Shown: positions 1 through 12,449, counted from the stretch's first letter. The stretch is DNA of 64,000 bases from Gerris lacustris (GCA_951217055.1 OX578284.1:17535187-17599186); one strand, 5' to 3'. Numbers and translations are program-made. The notes: generated by a model from the letters alone, not told the origin.

Positions 1-380
1 TATAGGTGTTTATGTAAGATACATGTGGAAGAGAAACAAACGGACAAAGAAGGTTGAAACTTATATGGGACCAACAATGGGCTAATTATGATCTACCATA
101 CAATTTTTAATAATATAGGAGTAGTTTTTAGATGTGTTCGTTCACAAAATTAAGCGACAGACCCGGAACCAAAAATGTTCCCTGATGTCTGAAACGGAAT
201 TCTGGCTTGGTATTTTTGAATTTCGTTCTTCACAACGATCACATTGCTTCCGTTACCTTCGGTAAACATGGAAGCAAAAAAGGGAGAAAAAAAAAATTAA
301 ACGATGGGTTTTTAGAAGAAAATCATTAAAGTACGTGATAGGAGGCGTGGAAGCTATGTGCCACATTAATTGCCAAACCT
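1..380. repeat. Dispersed repeat family copy A
   Basis: Contains in reverse orientation the segments found at 4400-4630 and 54857-55130 (for example CCAACAATGGG near 69 and TTACCTTCGG near 254). It ends with a GCTATGTGCCACA segment near 353 that recurs at 55500. The class is unknown; five related copies lie in the window. Confidence 0.6.
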
Positions 381-2110
381 TATTTTTAGGAACTATGTTC
401 CAAACATTGCGTTGCAGCAATGCCTGCTGATTTTGTTTTATGCCTACTGAATTAATTATCTAGTAAAGCTTGTAGGTATATACAAATATCTATTATTAGT
501 TTACAATGCAAATAACAAATCAAAATTATTAAAATTTCGTGATACCTAATTTCAAATATTGAAAATGATTTTTTGTGTGTGTGTGTGTTTTAAATGTAAT
601 ACCTAATTGTATTATAATGTATAATTTCTTTTATCATAAATAAATAAATAAACTAATATGTTTAAACGTATATTATGATTCTTCTTTTATGATTTTTTTT
701 TGAAAGAAAAATAACATACATATTGAAATAAAACATTTAATGTAATTTTCTTATCAGCTGGAGAATTTGTTTTGAAAATACATTATGTTGTTTGTGAACA
801 GATAAACATTATTAGAACAAAATACAATTAAAATAAATTGATGAGATAATAATTTATTTTTTAATATAATAATTGATGTCGAGGCTTTATTTACATCTGA
901 AGAACGTTAAAAAAATAAGTGTCAAAAAATAAACTTACAATAAAGTAGATGAACAAAAATCCTTTTATCTGTTGCGTAGAGATTCAAAAATTATTCCTCC
1001 AAATTTCAAAAATTCACAACAAACAGATACTTTGAATCAAAAACCACGTTTAATATTAGCGGCAAAACGTCACAACAAAATCAAATAATGCACAGAAATT
1101 GAAAATAATCGTCACTAGAAATAATCCGCTAGCGTGTTTACTTTATATTTGATTGTATACGTCAAGAACAATAATAGAAAAAATAAACGCGCAAAATTAT
1201 GTTTGATTCGGTTTTTTCCGTGAAATGAAACCGAAAAGACACGAACGTCCCTTCTCCAACAACTACTAAAGCAAGACTGTTGATTCGAACTGAGGTAGGA
1301 ACTAAGCGGGAACTCAGAGCGTGGGATAGTAGGGGGAGTTACTTCGTTTATTATCGGCTGCAGTCGGGTACTTTCGACACAGCTGTTAACTCACTCCAAT
1401 ATCAACTTGCTAGACTACACAAAAATACTGAAGACAATACTGTACTTGAATATTTTGGCATTATGAGTTTGCACTAGACTTCTACGATATTTTTTAGCTC
1501 ATCAATTTGACCGTTTAAAAAGCTTAATCAATTAGCACTAACAGTTCCCTTAATTTCCATTAAACTTTTCCCGTTGTTGGATGAACAATGAACATAGTTC
1601 CGCTGGGAACTTATGTGTAGACTTGACTCAGCAAACGATTATTTAATATTCAATAGGTTTGGCTGATAATAAAAAATGCCGTCTATGGGATTAAGATTAA
1701 GATTTACTCATCAAAGATTATAATTTATCACTTAGGTAACCTAAGCGCCTAAGCATCATCAGTCGGGTAACAATTAACAAAATAAATTGATCAGGTTCAG
1801 TTTGTTAGGCAAATTTTAGAATTTTATGAATAGATGATGAATACACGTATCCTGTACGTTAAAAAGCTCCAAAAAATAGTTTTATTAAATAAATAATTTA
1901 CCAATTGCTTATCGAATATAAAGCACCCTCGAATATACGACGCATACCGATTTTCCAACCAAAAATCTGGGAAAAACATTAATCGAATATAAAATGCACC
2001 CTGTTTCAAAGGAAAAATCTTACTAGTTCTCTTTTTCTACCAACTTGTTTACATATACGTCAAATTTTTTTATACGTCAAATTTGGGCAGTCTACAACGG
2101 ATACTGTTGG
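381..2110. other. AT-rich intergenic DNA, no gene recognised
   Basis: No coding signal that I can support. A somewhat less AT-rich stretch at 1200-1480 contains a 65-codon frame without recognisable motifs; elsewhere there is a short GT run near 575 and low-complexity AT sequence. Confidence 0.5.
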
Positions 2111-2112
2111 AA

Positions 2113-2735
2113 TATTGGATCTTTATTTAGATGGTAAGGTGAATTTGAATCTTTATTTAGATGTAAGGTAAATTTGAATCTTTATTTAGGCTGTAAGGTG
2201 AATTTAAATCTTTATTTAGATGTAAGGTAAATTTGAATCTTTATTTAGGTGGTAAGGTGAATTTTAATCTTTATTTAGATGTATGGTAAATTTGAATCTT
2301 TATTTAGATGGTAAGGTGAATTTGAATCTTTATTTAGATGTAAGGTAAATTTGAATCTTTATTTAGGCTGTAAGGTGAATTTGAATCTTTATTTAGATGT
2401 AAGGTAAATTTGATTCTTTATTTAGACGTAAGGTAAATTTGAATCTTTATTTAGGTGGTAAGGTGAATTTGATTCTTTATTTAGACGTAAGGTAAATTTG
2501 AATCTTTATTTAGGTGGTAAGGTGAATTTGAATCTTTATTTAGATGTATGGTAAATTTGAATCTTTATTTAGATGGTAAGGTAAATTTGAATCTTTATTT
2601 AGGTGGTAAGGTGAATTTGAATCTTTATTTAGATGTAAGGTAAATTTGAATCTTTATTTAGGTGGTAAGGTGAATTTGAATCTTTATTTAGATGTAAGGT
2701 AAATTTGAATCTTTATTTAGATGGTAAGGTGAATA
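2113..2735. repeat. 29-30 bp minisatellite with a dimeric unit
   Basis: About 21 copies of GAATCTTTATTTAG plus a variable tail. Two variants tend to alternate: GGTAAGGTGAATTT (30 bp) and GTAAGGTAAATTT (29 bp), giving an approximate 59-bp higher-order unit. Non-coding. Confidence 0.93.
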
Positions 2736-3270
2736 CGCCGGGGAAGTATGACGTCACTTACGTAAAAAAAAGTGTGTGTTGTTACGTTGGCTAAGCTGCC
2801 CTGGCTCATAACAAACAATGTACTTCTGGGGGTTATCAGTGCTATTTTATTTTATTATTACATATTTTTTAATCAATTATTTGTATTATCATCTATAATG
2901 TATACATTTATTGGCTTATTAATGATGTTACTGATACATGATAAGGTTAAAAACAGTTAAAAAAGCTTTTTAATAGAGTAAAAAGAGCACATCTGTGAGA
3001 GTTATTTTACATCTTCTTTGAGTTATTTGTGAGAATTATTTGTTTTATCATCTATAATGTATACATTTGTTGGCTTATTAATGATGTTACTAATATATGA
3101 TAAGGTTAAAAACGGTTAAAAAAGCTTTTAATAGAATAAAAAGAGGAAAAAACTATAAAATGCTTACAGAACCCTAGTAAACAATGGTTTGTTATGAGCC
3201 AGAAATGATAACCTATCGAAAAATCGTGGAGGGCGCATGACGTCACAGAAACCTTTGTCACTTTTACGTA
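2736..3270. mobile_element. Inverted-repeat element with internal duplication
   Basis: CTGGCTCATAACAAAC at 2801 pairs with GTTTGTTATGAGCCAG ending 3202. Outside these arms both ends carry TGACGTCA (near 2749 and 3238). Inside, about 115 bp near 2865-2985 is repeated in direct orientation at 3025-3140. A non-autonomous DNA element is likely; no target duplication was identified. Confidence 0.55.
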
Positions 3271-4390
3271 ACCTCACTGACGCGACGTATTTAGATGTAG
3301 GGCAGACTGGCCATGCTGGTAGAGAAATAGCAAGGTTAGATTTAGAAAAAAGATTAGAGAAGTCTAATTTTTAATCATCTAATAGCTCACTGAAGACTTT
3401 CCTCAATTTGACGCATGTAAAAAGTTTACGTTTTGCTTTGCTCTAACGTTACACTGACTAATATTAAACTGTTTTACTGCGGCTTGATTACCGTATCGCA
3501 GTTAGAGACTCACTTTTCATTAACACCGGCTCATAAACAAACCCTTCTTTCTTTACCCCATATCGCGATAGTGAACCTAACCCGAGAAGACTAGTTAGGA
3601 ACAGAAAGAGAACTGAGCTAACAAGAAATACCTAGTTACCTGGAACACCCTCCATCCAACATTTGAACACGTTCAAATTCCTGATAATGACTAAAAAAAA
3701 GGAGGGCCCGACGAATAATATCCCGGCAAAATTCAGAGAATTGGAAATAAAAAGTAAAAACCTGATCTCAGACTCAGTGATAATTGAACGAGAAGTTCGC
3801 AGAAAGAAAGGTCGTTAGCTAAATGCAACGTCGCTTGCTAAAGAAAATTTTATTTCGATTTGTTACACTTGAATTCATCGATTATACCCGCACCACGAAT
3901 GTAAGACATATCCGTTCGCGATGCAAAAACGGAAAAAAGTGCATCTTATATTCGAAACAATACTGTATAAAATTATACCTAAACCCTATAAATACCAAAG
4001 AAGACCTTAAAAACGTAAACTGCTTATTATAATAAACACAATTTTATAAAATATAAAATTGTGACAAAAAACAGCATTCAAAAACCTCATTTCCTTATTC
4101 TTTATTTTCAAATGTTTAATTTAAAAGTTTGAGTTACCTTTCTTAACATTCCACATACCTTCTTTAGATTTTAATCTTTGTTTATTTTTTTTGTTCCACT
4201 AAGTATTTTATAGTAACCCAGACCTCCCCTAATCTCCCTAATCTTTGTTCACGGACGATTCCTTTATTTTACCGCTGAGTTAGATCTAAACCACCAAAGC
4301 AAAAGCAATCCAATTGCTTTAACTCTCACGGCCCATCTTGACTAAAACTTTTTTGTTTTTGTATTGTATTTCATAACTACAATTTTTTAC
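3271..4390. other. Intergenic DNA, no gene recognised
   Basis: Only a 69-codon frame at 3823-4032 that resembles nothing I know. No repeats or RNA genes recognised. Confidence 0.45.
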
Positions 4391-4399
4391 ATGTTATTA

Positions 4400-5260
4400 T
4401 TAATGGCTCCGAATTCAAAAATTCCAAAACAAAAATCCATTTTTGACATTAGGGAACATTTTTGGTCTGTCGGTGTGTCGGTGTGTGCACCTGTCTTATC
4501 AACTGTTTTGCGTTTGTGTACAATCATATCATAAAAACTACTTGTCTGATTTTAATGAAATTTGTATGGTAGGTCATAATCATAATTAACCCATTGTTAG
4601 TCCCGTATTAATTTCAACCTTCTCCACCTGTTGCTTCTTCCAATTATTGGGTGTTACATAAAAATATAAACGGATTTCATGTTGAAAAAAAGCTTTATTA
4701 AAAGTAGGTTTATTTAAAAAACAAAAAATGGCATCATCGAGTGATCAAAAAAATATTTATTCTCATTTATGTGTTGATGTTGAACATTACATCTGGCATA
4801 TTTTCCACCGCGGTTACAAGCAGTGGCGTAAAAATGAGGGTGGGGGCTACCGGGTTCTAAAAATATGCCAGGTAAAGTATTCCACAAATAAATGAGAATA
4901 TATTTGTGACCTGATGATCCATTTTTTTTTTTTTTGGTAAATAATCATAATTTTAAACTAACATGAAATACGTAATAATATTTAAATATAAAAGAAGATT
5001 AGTGTATATTGTAATATAAGACTTATAATATATGATAATCATTTAAAAAAATAATCAGGCAATTAGAGTGGCACGGTGGCACATAGCTTTCTCGTCAATA
5101 AATTTTATAAAAAATTGGATGGTTGATTTTTTGTTCCCTGATGGCTGAAACAGATTTCTGTCAAGGAATTTCTGAAATCGGAGACATAAAAAGATTTCAC
5201 ACTATATACAATGATCACAACACTTGGAATTTTAGATCCAAAATAGCATGGAAGCAAAAT
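4400..5260. repeat. Dispersed repeat family copy B
   Basis: 4400-4640 matches copies A and D (GACATTAGGGAACATTTTTGG, then the TCATAATTAACCCATTGTTA-type segment). 5060-5250 holds the reversed GGCACATAGCTTTC module and the CTGAAACAGATTTCTGTC module. Intervening sequence near 4730-4920 is an imperfect inverted pair (ATTCTCATTTATGTG near 4759, AAATGAGAATA near 4892). Confidence 0.55.
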
Positions 5261-7410
5261 AGCAAGTAATATATTAAGCAAGTTTTCGCCCTGCTGCTAC
5301 TTCAGGCTACGCGGAACGCTTATCAGGGGTGAAAAAAGGAGTTCTGCTAAAGGATTGACGTGATTGAAAACTCGTGAAATTTCTGGTAACGGGTTAAGGA
5401 TTGGTCTTGAACTTGTTGTTTGCTTGGGCATTGAATTCAGTGTGTATAGTCAAATTATGGAAACCATCTTGCATTAAATAGGACGAAGGTGGAATTGCTC
5501 AATGGACCTAACTAAGAGGTATGTTTATTGTTTATGTTCTAAACCCTGACAAGTTTAGAACCCGAGCATTCTGACTGGGGTTAAATTAGGGTTCCAAAGG
5601 CAAGCCTGAACTAAGAAATAGGAAGAAACATTGGGGATTTTCGGAAGGGTTATTACTTGGATTAAGGATGTTTCTTACTTATAGAATCCTGCTTTACATA
5701 TTTATATTCGTGTTCCTAGACATTATAAACTGTTTAAACATTATTAATTTCTAAATGCATATTTGTTAAGGCATACTAAATTGCCGAAATGTTTTATATT
5801 ATAATCAATTTAACAAAATTATAAATATTTTTATGTTTTATTTGTCTATTTCAAATAAAATATATTTTTTACAAACTGTATAAAACATTTATGAGCTCAG
5901 CACATTTTTGCGCATTACGCATGCGCATATTAAATATTTAAATTCTCAATTTTTTTTTTTTTATGTGTGGGTCAAAAAGTTACGCCATTATTTCAATTTT
6001 CAACTCTCAAGCATGAACAGTTCGTGGCATATGAACCAAAGTACGACAGACGGATAGACACATCTCCCTCGGCATTAAGGGTTCAAGGATGATCTACGAA
6101 ACCATAAAAACAGTTGAGATTATTGATATTACTCAGGCTGATTGAAAGAATATTTATCTCAAAAGTTTTATTTCCGACAGAAACAGAACTTCCACGTTAT
6201 TATTACAGTTGTAAACTATTTGATGGATACTTCACTTTCTTTATAAGAGTAATGCAATGCCATTTTTTAAATTTGACATGCTCCCTTGTTAAAAGTTAAC
6301 GTTAGTTTTTCCCATCAATTAGACTAAAGGGAATTCAATACCACAGAGGAAGTCATAATATACTAAAACTTATTGCCTACAGCGATATCTAAAGAAACGA
6401 AAGAGTTGTTCTATTCAATTGCTTTCCATTAATTTCGAAATCAAAACAAACAAACATCGCTTGTACGTTTTGATAAAAACTTGACAAGACGTTTCGATCT
6501 ACATGGAAGTTTTATACTGAGATTAACTTTTACTCTAGGTAAAAAAATTAACGAGAAAGCGTTGTGAAGACCGTGGGCTAAAAGGTTCTGTTTTTTAAAA
6601 AAACTAATCTTTGTAAGAGTGTAGCTTCCGTAGAGGAAGTTCCAATTAATACGAAAAAAAAAAAAAATCTCACGCGATTAGAAGTCCGTTGTCTATACAC
6701 CCGGAGATATTCACAGGGATGGGACAGCCTCCAAGGCAACTTCAATTATAATCATTTAGTCATTATTAACTAAGTTATACGGTAATAAAACATCTAACAG
6801 CTGTGTTAGTTTCATTTAATTAATAGAACAATTAATGTTACTTTAATTCATATTTTCTTAAGAGGGTATGCTTCTTTTTTGTGTAAGTAAAATTTCATTG
6901 AAGTCATTAGTGATATAATAAAACCATATAAGGAAAAAGAAATACAGAGTGTTATTTTAATGTGAAAACCCAAAGTATCATTATTGAATTTTAGGAAAAC
7001 AGGTCATTAGTATCACTGGTTAAGCTGGGGTTACGATTCAAGAATACTTTTAGTCCAAGTAAGTTTGGTCAAATCCACTTGATCCAAGTGTTTGTGGAAA
7101 TTTTGAAGAAAGGTTTACATGATCCAAGTTTACTTGGTCCAAGCAGTGGACCTTTGATACACTATAACAGGGATGGCACGTATGAGGTTAATGAGTGCCG
7201 CATTCCAGTTTTTCACATGTTATAAATTGCCACAGTTACAGAGTATTAGGAACACGTACGACATGAACGCTTCAATTACTTATTAAATTTTAACAGGATT
7301 CGGTAAAATGTTCTGAAAAATTATTAATTATTACAAAAGGATTTAAATTTTTCCTGGGAGCCGCACTTAACTCTACAAAGAGCCAAATGCGGCGCTGAGA
7401 GCTGCATTTG
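5261..7410. other. Intergenic DNA, no gene recognised
   Basis: AT-rich sequence with homopolymer runs and no supported coding region. 7010-7160 has several TTGATCCAAGT / CTTGGTCCAAG inverted or direct short repeats. Confidence 0.4.
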
Positions 7411-7600
7411 CCCACCCCTGCACTATAAAGTAGAAGTAGAGGTTAAGATAGATTGTGTAATAGTACAATACGCATCTAGTGCGGAAAGTAGCATTTTCCA
7501 TGCGAGTACGAGTGTGGAGTTTGCACCCGAGTGATAGCGAGGGTAGTAAAACCACACGAGCAAAGCAAAATGCCGTTTCCGCAAGAGTTGCGTACTGTAC

Positions 7601-8449
7601 TTTATCTACGATTGTTAGATTTTAATAATAAATACAGAAAAAAATAATAAACTTCCTGTATGTAAGTTCGCATTTCTCTTTTGATTTTGATAAAGGTAAC
7701 ATTAATTCATTGTAGAACCTCCCTTACACGACCCTCACACGAAAACCTCAATTACAAGTGCAATTTTTAAATCCCCTTGAGATTGCCATTACACACAATG
7801 TTAAATTAACCTCTATAACGCGACTATTATTATCCAAACAACCTCAATAACACGGATTTTTTCCAATTCACAACATAACTCAGAACCTCTATAACAAGTA
7901 GTTTTGAGAAATCAGCCTCTATAACGCGACTCTATACAGGAATGGGTCGACCTTGAACAAAAGTCTAGACTTGAACCCCCCCCGCTCCCAACATTTAATA
8001 AACCTCTATAACACGACTGATAGCCAAAATAACCTTGATAACACGACCCTCAACAAAAAGAGCACCTCAATAACAAGACTGTATCCCTAATCCCCTTGAG
8101 ACACTTCTTATCGAGGTTCTACTGTATTTTGTGCCGAATTAATTATTTCGGGAGGCTTCTCCTCATATTCGTCATAATCACTTAAATCACTCATTGATTT
8201 TCACAAACAAACTCGATATAAACAACAGCAAATTATACAAACAGCAAATTAGTTTTGTTAAATGTAAACAACTCGCTAATCGTGCGTTAAGGTGAAGAAT
8301 TCTTCTTTTTTACCGCCCTAGGGCGGAAAAAAGAGGATTTCTTCAGAATTATGAGACGCGCATGAATGAATTTAAGTACGAAAAGAATCACTTTCTACGC
8401 ATCTAAACAGAGATACAATGTTTATATTAGAGTAACAATCGTAGATAAA
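7601..8449. mobile_element. Possible composite element with 17-bp inverted ends
   Basis: TTTATCTACGATTGTTA at 7601-7617 is the exact reverse complement of 8433-8449. The interval contains the pogo-like MITE copy (7709-8124) and a hairpin at 8294-8350 centred on CCGCCCTAGGGCGG. No target duplication was found. Confidence 0.35.
7709..8124 (-). mobile_element. Pogo-like MITE, copy 1
   Basis: About 416 bp, matching 39275-39686 in reverse orientation along its full length. The right end is CGAGGTTCTACTG followed by TA; the left end GTAGAACCTCCC is slightly decayed. The interior repeats the motif AACCTC-[AT]-ATAACACGAC many times. CAGTAGAACCTCG ends and a TA target fit the pogo/Tigger group of Tc1-mariner elements. 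Confidence 0.75.
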
Positions 8450-8823
8450 ATGTATTTCCCTCTAGAACTTTCCAGTTTAAGTTGTACTTAATAAGTTTTA
8501 AAATATAGTGATATATAACCAGTGGCGGATTAAGGGTGTCATCTAGGGGGTGGCGATCTGACCCTCCAAGGGGTTTTGGGAGTATGGAATGCCCTAAGGA
8601 AAGGGGGGGGGGGGGGGGGGGAGTTCTCAGGATTCCTCCACCCCGACTGCAGTACAATATCTTAACCATAAGTCATAGGTGCAGGGCCGATTTAACTATA
8701 GGGGCACGATGGGCACGTGCCCAGGGGCGCAAGAGGTTTGGGGCGCAACTCAAAAGGTTATGGGGAGGGGGGGGGGGGTGAGGGGAGGGGCACGGCTAAA
8801 CATTGCAAGGGCAAAAAATATAA

Positions 8824-9090
8824 ATGAGAATGTTTAAAGTAAACCAAATATCCCTTGTATATAACCTTAGCATATACCTAACTCTCCCAGTAACCAACTG
8901 CTCGGCGGAGAGGAGCTTTTCAGCTCTTAACAGAATAAAATCAGTGAATCGGTCTACAATGTGTAATGACAAGCTGAATAGTTTACTGTTATTGTTATTA
9001 TCCACGCAAAGCCACATAACAATAGAAATTAACTATACCGATTTTGCCAGAGCAAAAGCAAGAAAAAAAGGCAATCGTATACTGGTGGAT
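8824..9090 (+). pseudogene. hAT transposase C-terminal dimerisation remnant
   Basis: The frame reads LPVTNCSAERSFSALNRIKS, then V-N-R-S-T-M and N-S-L-L-L-L. This is the hAT C-terminal dimerisation signature (P-V-x-N-C-x-A-E-R-S-F-S), as in ZMYM1-like or THAP-linked domesticated proteins and their source transposons. Only about 90 residues remain; the catalytic core is absent. Confidence 0.85.
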
Positions 9091-9195
9091 CCACGCACGC
9101 GGTGTTCGCCGAATACCCAACATTTGTTCCATCTGATTATTTTTGTATTATCATAAGTATTTATTATGATGTAGGTATTATTATTATTTATAGTC

Positions 9196-9764
9196 CAGGA
9201 GATAGCGTGCAAAAAAGTGTCTAACTAACATCAAGCTAGAATTTTGTGTCCAAGTAAATATCTTGTGGTGCCTTTTAAGCATATGTGGTCAGCTAAGTTC
9301 GTCTGCGGTACGTAGCTTGGCAATAGGCATTTGAAAAAAATTAACCGATGGAGAGCGGCCATGTTCCGCCCTTTTTGGTGGACAATGTGATTTCTTGATC
9401 CTGAGAACGAAATAAGTTAGTAGACCAAACATCTAGTTGATGGTAGTTTGTCACTTGCTGGTGAAGTCTTTGATTTGGAGTAATATTTGACTAACTCATC
9501 TATTAAGTGACATAGTACCATCAACTTAATTATTGGTCTACTAAGTTCGTACTCAGGATCATGAAAATCACATTGACCACCAAAAAGGATATATGGCCGC
9601 TCTCCACCGTTTTTTTTTTTTTTTTTTTTTTTTTTTTTCCAAATACCTATTGCCAAGCTATGTCCTTCAGACGAACTTAGCCGACCACATATTTTTAAAA
9701 GATTTACTATACACAAAATTCTAGCTTGACGTTAGTCAGACACTTTTTTGCACGCTATCTCCTG
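9196..9764. mobile_element. Foldback element with about 270-bp inverted arms
   Basis: CAGGAGATAGCGTGCAAAAA at the left is mirrored by TTTTTGCACGCTATCTCCTG at the right, and the similarity runs inward almost to the centre (about 9450-9500). The right arm contains a 29-nt T run (9610-9638). A related single-arm copy lies at 42991-43330. No clear target duplication; no coding capacity. Confidence 0.85.
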
Positions 9765-10610
9765 AAATATTAGTAATTAGTTTGGATATTATAGTGATTA
9801 AATTAATATTTATAAGTAATTATTATTATGTATAATTATTTAGCCAATTTATTATTATTTCAAAAATTATCTTTTTACTCCAATGTTAATTATTACGCTT
9901 AATTTTTTTTTGTACAAGTGATATATTATTTTATTAAACATATTATTTGTATAAGTATGCAAGTAAGGGGGGGGGGCGCATCGTGACGGGGTGCCCAGGG
10001 CGCAGTGAACGTCTAAAACGGGCCTGCATAGGTGTCGTTAGCAGTTAATTATTGTATGGTGCATAAAGCGGGGGGTCCTCCCCCGGAAAAAATTGAAAAT
10101 ATGACCTCTCAAAACAGCGCTTAAATGCATTTCTGAGGTAAAATTTGATTTTAATACTTAGTCACAAAAGGGTCATTTTTGGCTAGATTAAGTATATGGT
10201 GTAGTTTGTTGGAAAACAAGTATGAACATGATAATTATTTTTTATGTTTTTTACGCGCGCGTAAAAAAAAATATTTTTTTTGGCGGGGGGGGGCGGTCGC
10301 CACCCCCGCCCCCCCCCCCCCCCCCCCCTTTAATCCGCCACTGTATATAACCTTCTTATAAACAAATCCCAGCACAACCTCACATCTCACATCTTTGGCG
10401 TTTTTTGCCAGGGTCAGGGTGGCGCCAATTTTTGTTTTCATCAAAGTTTACTATGATCAAAAAAAGTTAGGGGCCGTCCACTAACTTGGACTCCAACTTG
10501 GATGTCCAAGTTGATTTTGATTTCGATCCAAGCAGCGTCAAAGCAGAGTCAAAGCTGACTTGGTCCAAGTATATATACTCTAATACTCTAACCCTTACGG
10601 ACTCTTTCAT

Positions 10611-10815
10611 GTTTTCTAAGCTTAAGTACCCGAAGGAAACCGAAGGAACGGAAACCGCTTACCTGAAAGGAAAGCGATTTGACTCAATTGAGGAAATAAG
10701 ATCGATTAGGTAGAGCTATGCAGCAAATCAAAAGAGGCATTCCAGGATGCTTTCAGCATGCGGGCGATGGGAAAAATGTGTAACTTGGCATAGTACTTTG
10801 AAGGGGGACTATGCG
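10611..10815 (+). pseudogene. Mariner transposase C-terminal fragment
   Basis: In one frame LKGKRFDSIEEIRS, then after a stop a continuation with KSKEAFQDAF and, shifted, Y-F-E-G near 10798. K-G-x-R-F-x-[ST]-x-E-E-I and the final YFEG are typical of the end of mariner-family transposases. Broken by a stop and a frameshift; nothing remains of the catalytic region. Confidence 0.6.
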
Positions 10816-11149
10816 TTGAATAACCACTAATTATTTTTAATAAATTTGTAAAAAATCAGTCCCCGTTCTATTTTATCAGTCCTTGAATTACCAATATGTA
10901 GATTGTTGACTTCTTTAGATTCACAGGAACTACAGTCCTGGGTTAACCCCAGTCCCTCGAAAAATTTGCCTCCCTTTTAGAATAAATAGATAATCAGTTT
11001 TATCCAACATCATTGAAATTTAAGTAGTAATAATAAAAATATATGCACAATTTACATTTAAAAAGAAGAAAGAAGGATTATTATATATTTTAAAAACTTG
11101 TATTTTCCGGAGTTGAATTTTATTTTTTTCTTATTATAAATATAAAATA

Positions 11150-11860
11150 CACAGCCAATTAGAGTGACACATAGCTTCCTCGCGTCCTATCGCGTATACT
11201 TTAATGATTTTAGTCTTTTAAAATCCATTTTTCTGTAATTTATTTAATTTCCCCTCGAATGAAGCTGGTCGCCTGGTCTCGAGGACCCTAGGCTCGCTAT
11301 TAAAGAGGTAGGTCAAATATATCCCTTCGCCGTCTATCTCACTCCCTGCGTTCTCTCCATAATAAAAACTATCTTCAACACTTCATAGCGGTGTCGCTGT
11401 TGGTTTTATTAAAAAATTGTATTTGATTAAAATGTTTGTCTCATTGAATAGATGAAGTTAGATTTTTTCTCCGACCTAAAATTCCAATTTTAAATTTAAA
11501 GTTCACGTTTACGCGAGCGTTGCGCGCGACCACTTGGGCGGATAGCGTTGTCCAACGAACTCGTCCTGGGCCCTGGGCATTGGTAAAATGAACCGTATTT
11601 ACCAAATTTCATCAAAATCGGTCCACTTTTACTCAAGTTATCGTTATCGTCACAGGTTTTCAGACACACAGTTCGCGGACACACAGACCGACTGATAGAC
11701 AGACAGACAGACACGAGACCTTAAATGTTCCGTGATGTCTGAAACGGATTTCTGTCTTGGAATTTTTAAAATCGGTGACATAATATTTTTTCGTTCTCAA
11801 AAGTGAACTCAATTCTTCCGTTACCTTCGGTAAGCTCGGAAGCAATATCAGAAATGGTGG
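11150..11860. repeat. Dispersed repeat family copy C
   Basis: Begins AATTAGAGTGACACATAGCT near 11158 and ends with the modules CTGAAACGGATTTCTGTCTT (11740) and CTTCCGTTACCTTCGGTAA (11815), shared with copies A and D. A short CAGA/GACA microsatellite lies near 11695. Confidence 0.6.
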
Positions 11861-12449
11861 AATACATTTAACTACCATACCCTAAACTAAAAAGACAAAA
11901 TCGCGCCGCGCGCATAGGTAGGCCCAATTTCTTCCCGACTGTTATCCAAACAAGGATGAAAAAGCATAACCTGATCGAATTTCTAAGAATTTTTCCCATT
12001 CTTCTTGATCTTCTGCAGTTATAACCATTGTACAATCATACGGGAAGGTAATCGATCCTACTCGGATCTTACTAGATTTTCCAAGTTCTTGGCGACACTT
12101 TTACCGCCTAGTGCTCAATCCATATTTTATAAGATCCTTGGTATTTCCGGACATACCGGACTACCGGATCTCTGTCGACCTGGTAGGTGATTCCGATTCT
12201 AAACGATCCCCAGGTTCTTGAAACAGATTGTACTAGTAGCGAAATCTAACGAGCAAAGATAAAACTAAACTATACATTAGTTAGTTGACTCTCTACTAGG
12301 TTGAGACACTAGTTCTAAAACAAAATAATATTGCACCTAACTTGGAAGAATGCTTGCGTCGCTATATTAAACATTTCTCTTTATACCCCCACCATTGACC
12401 GGCTGACGCTAAACGAGCGCATTCCGTTGTTCAATTCCGCTCCGTACGT
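11861..12449. other. Intergenic DNA upstream of ACBP
   Basis: Nothing recognised apart from a 61-codon frame without motifs. It is the immediate upstream region of ACBP and would contain any proximal control sites. Confidence 0.4.

Larger units (their letters stand above)
8682..10026 (+). mobile_element. Inner hAT element, nested
   Basis: Ends CAGGGCCGATTTA and inverted CAGGCCCGTTTTA (11 of 13 matching), flanked by an 8-bp duplication CATAGGTG (8674-8681 and 10027-10034). It carries a remnant of a hAT transposase C-terminus and a long foldback element at 9196-9764. It lies inside the outer element at 8520-10343, so it inserted later. Confidence 0.9.
8520..10343. mobile_element. Outer hAT-like element (1,824 bp, host of nested insertions)
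   Basis: Ends CAGTGGCGGATTAAGGG and its inverted partner CCTTTAATCCGCCACTG, flanked by the 8-bp target duplication TATATAAC (8512-8519 and 10344-10351). Eight-bp duplications and CAG ends are hAT hallmarks. Poly-G (19 nt at 8603) and poly-C (20 nt at 10309) tracts sit just inside the two ends. It holds a second hAT element at 8682-10026; without it the element is only about 470 bp and non-coding. Confidence 0.9.

Noticed and set aside
1280..1477. 65-codon frame in a less AT-rich stretch
   Set aside because: No known motif, no convincing ATG start (it begins at TTG), and no splice or repeat support.
8427..8781. Proline- or glycine-rich small frames on both strands
   Set aside because: Products of the G/C homopolymer tracts inside hAT-like elements.
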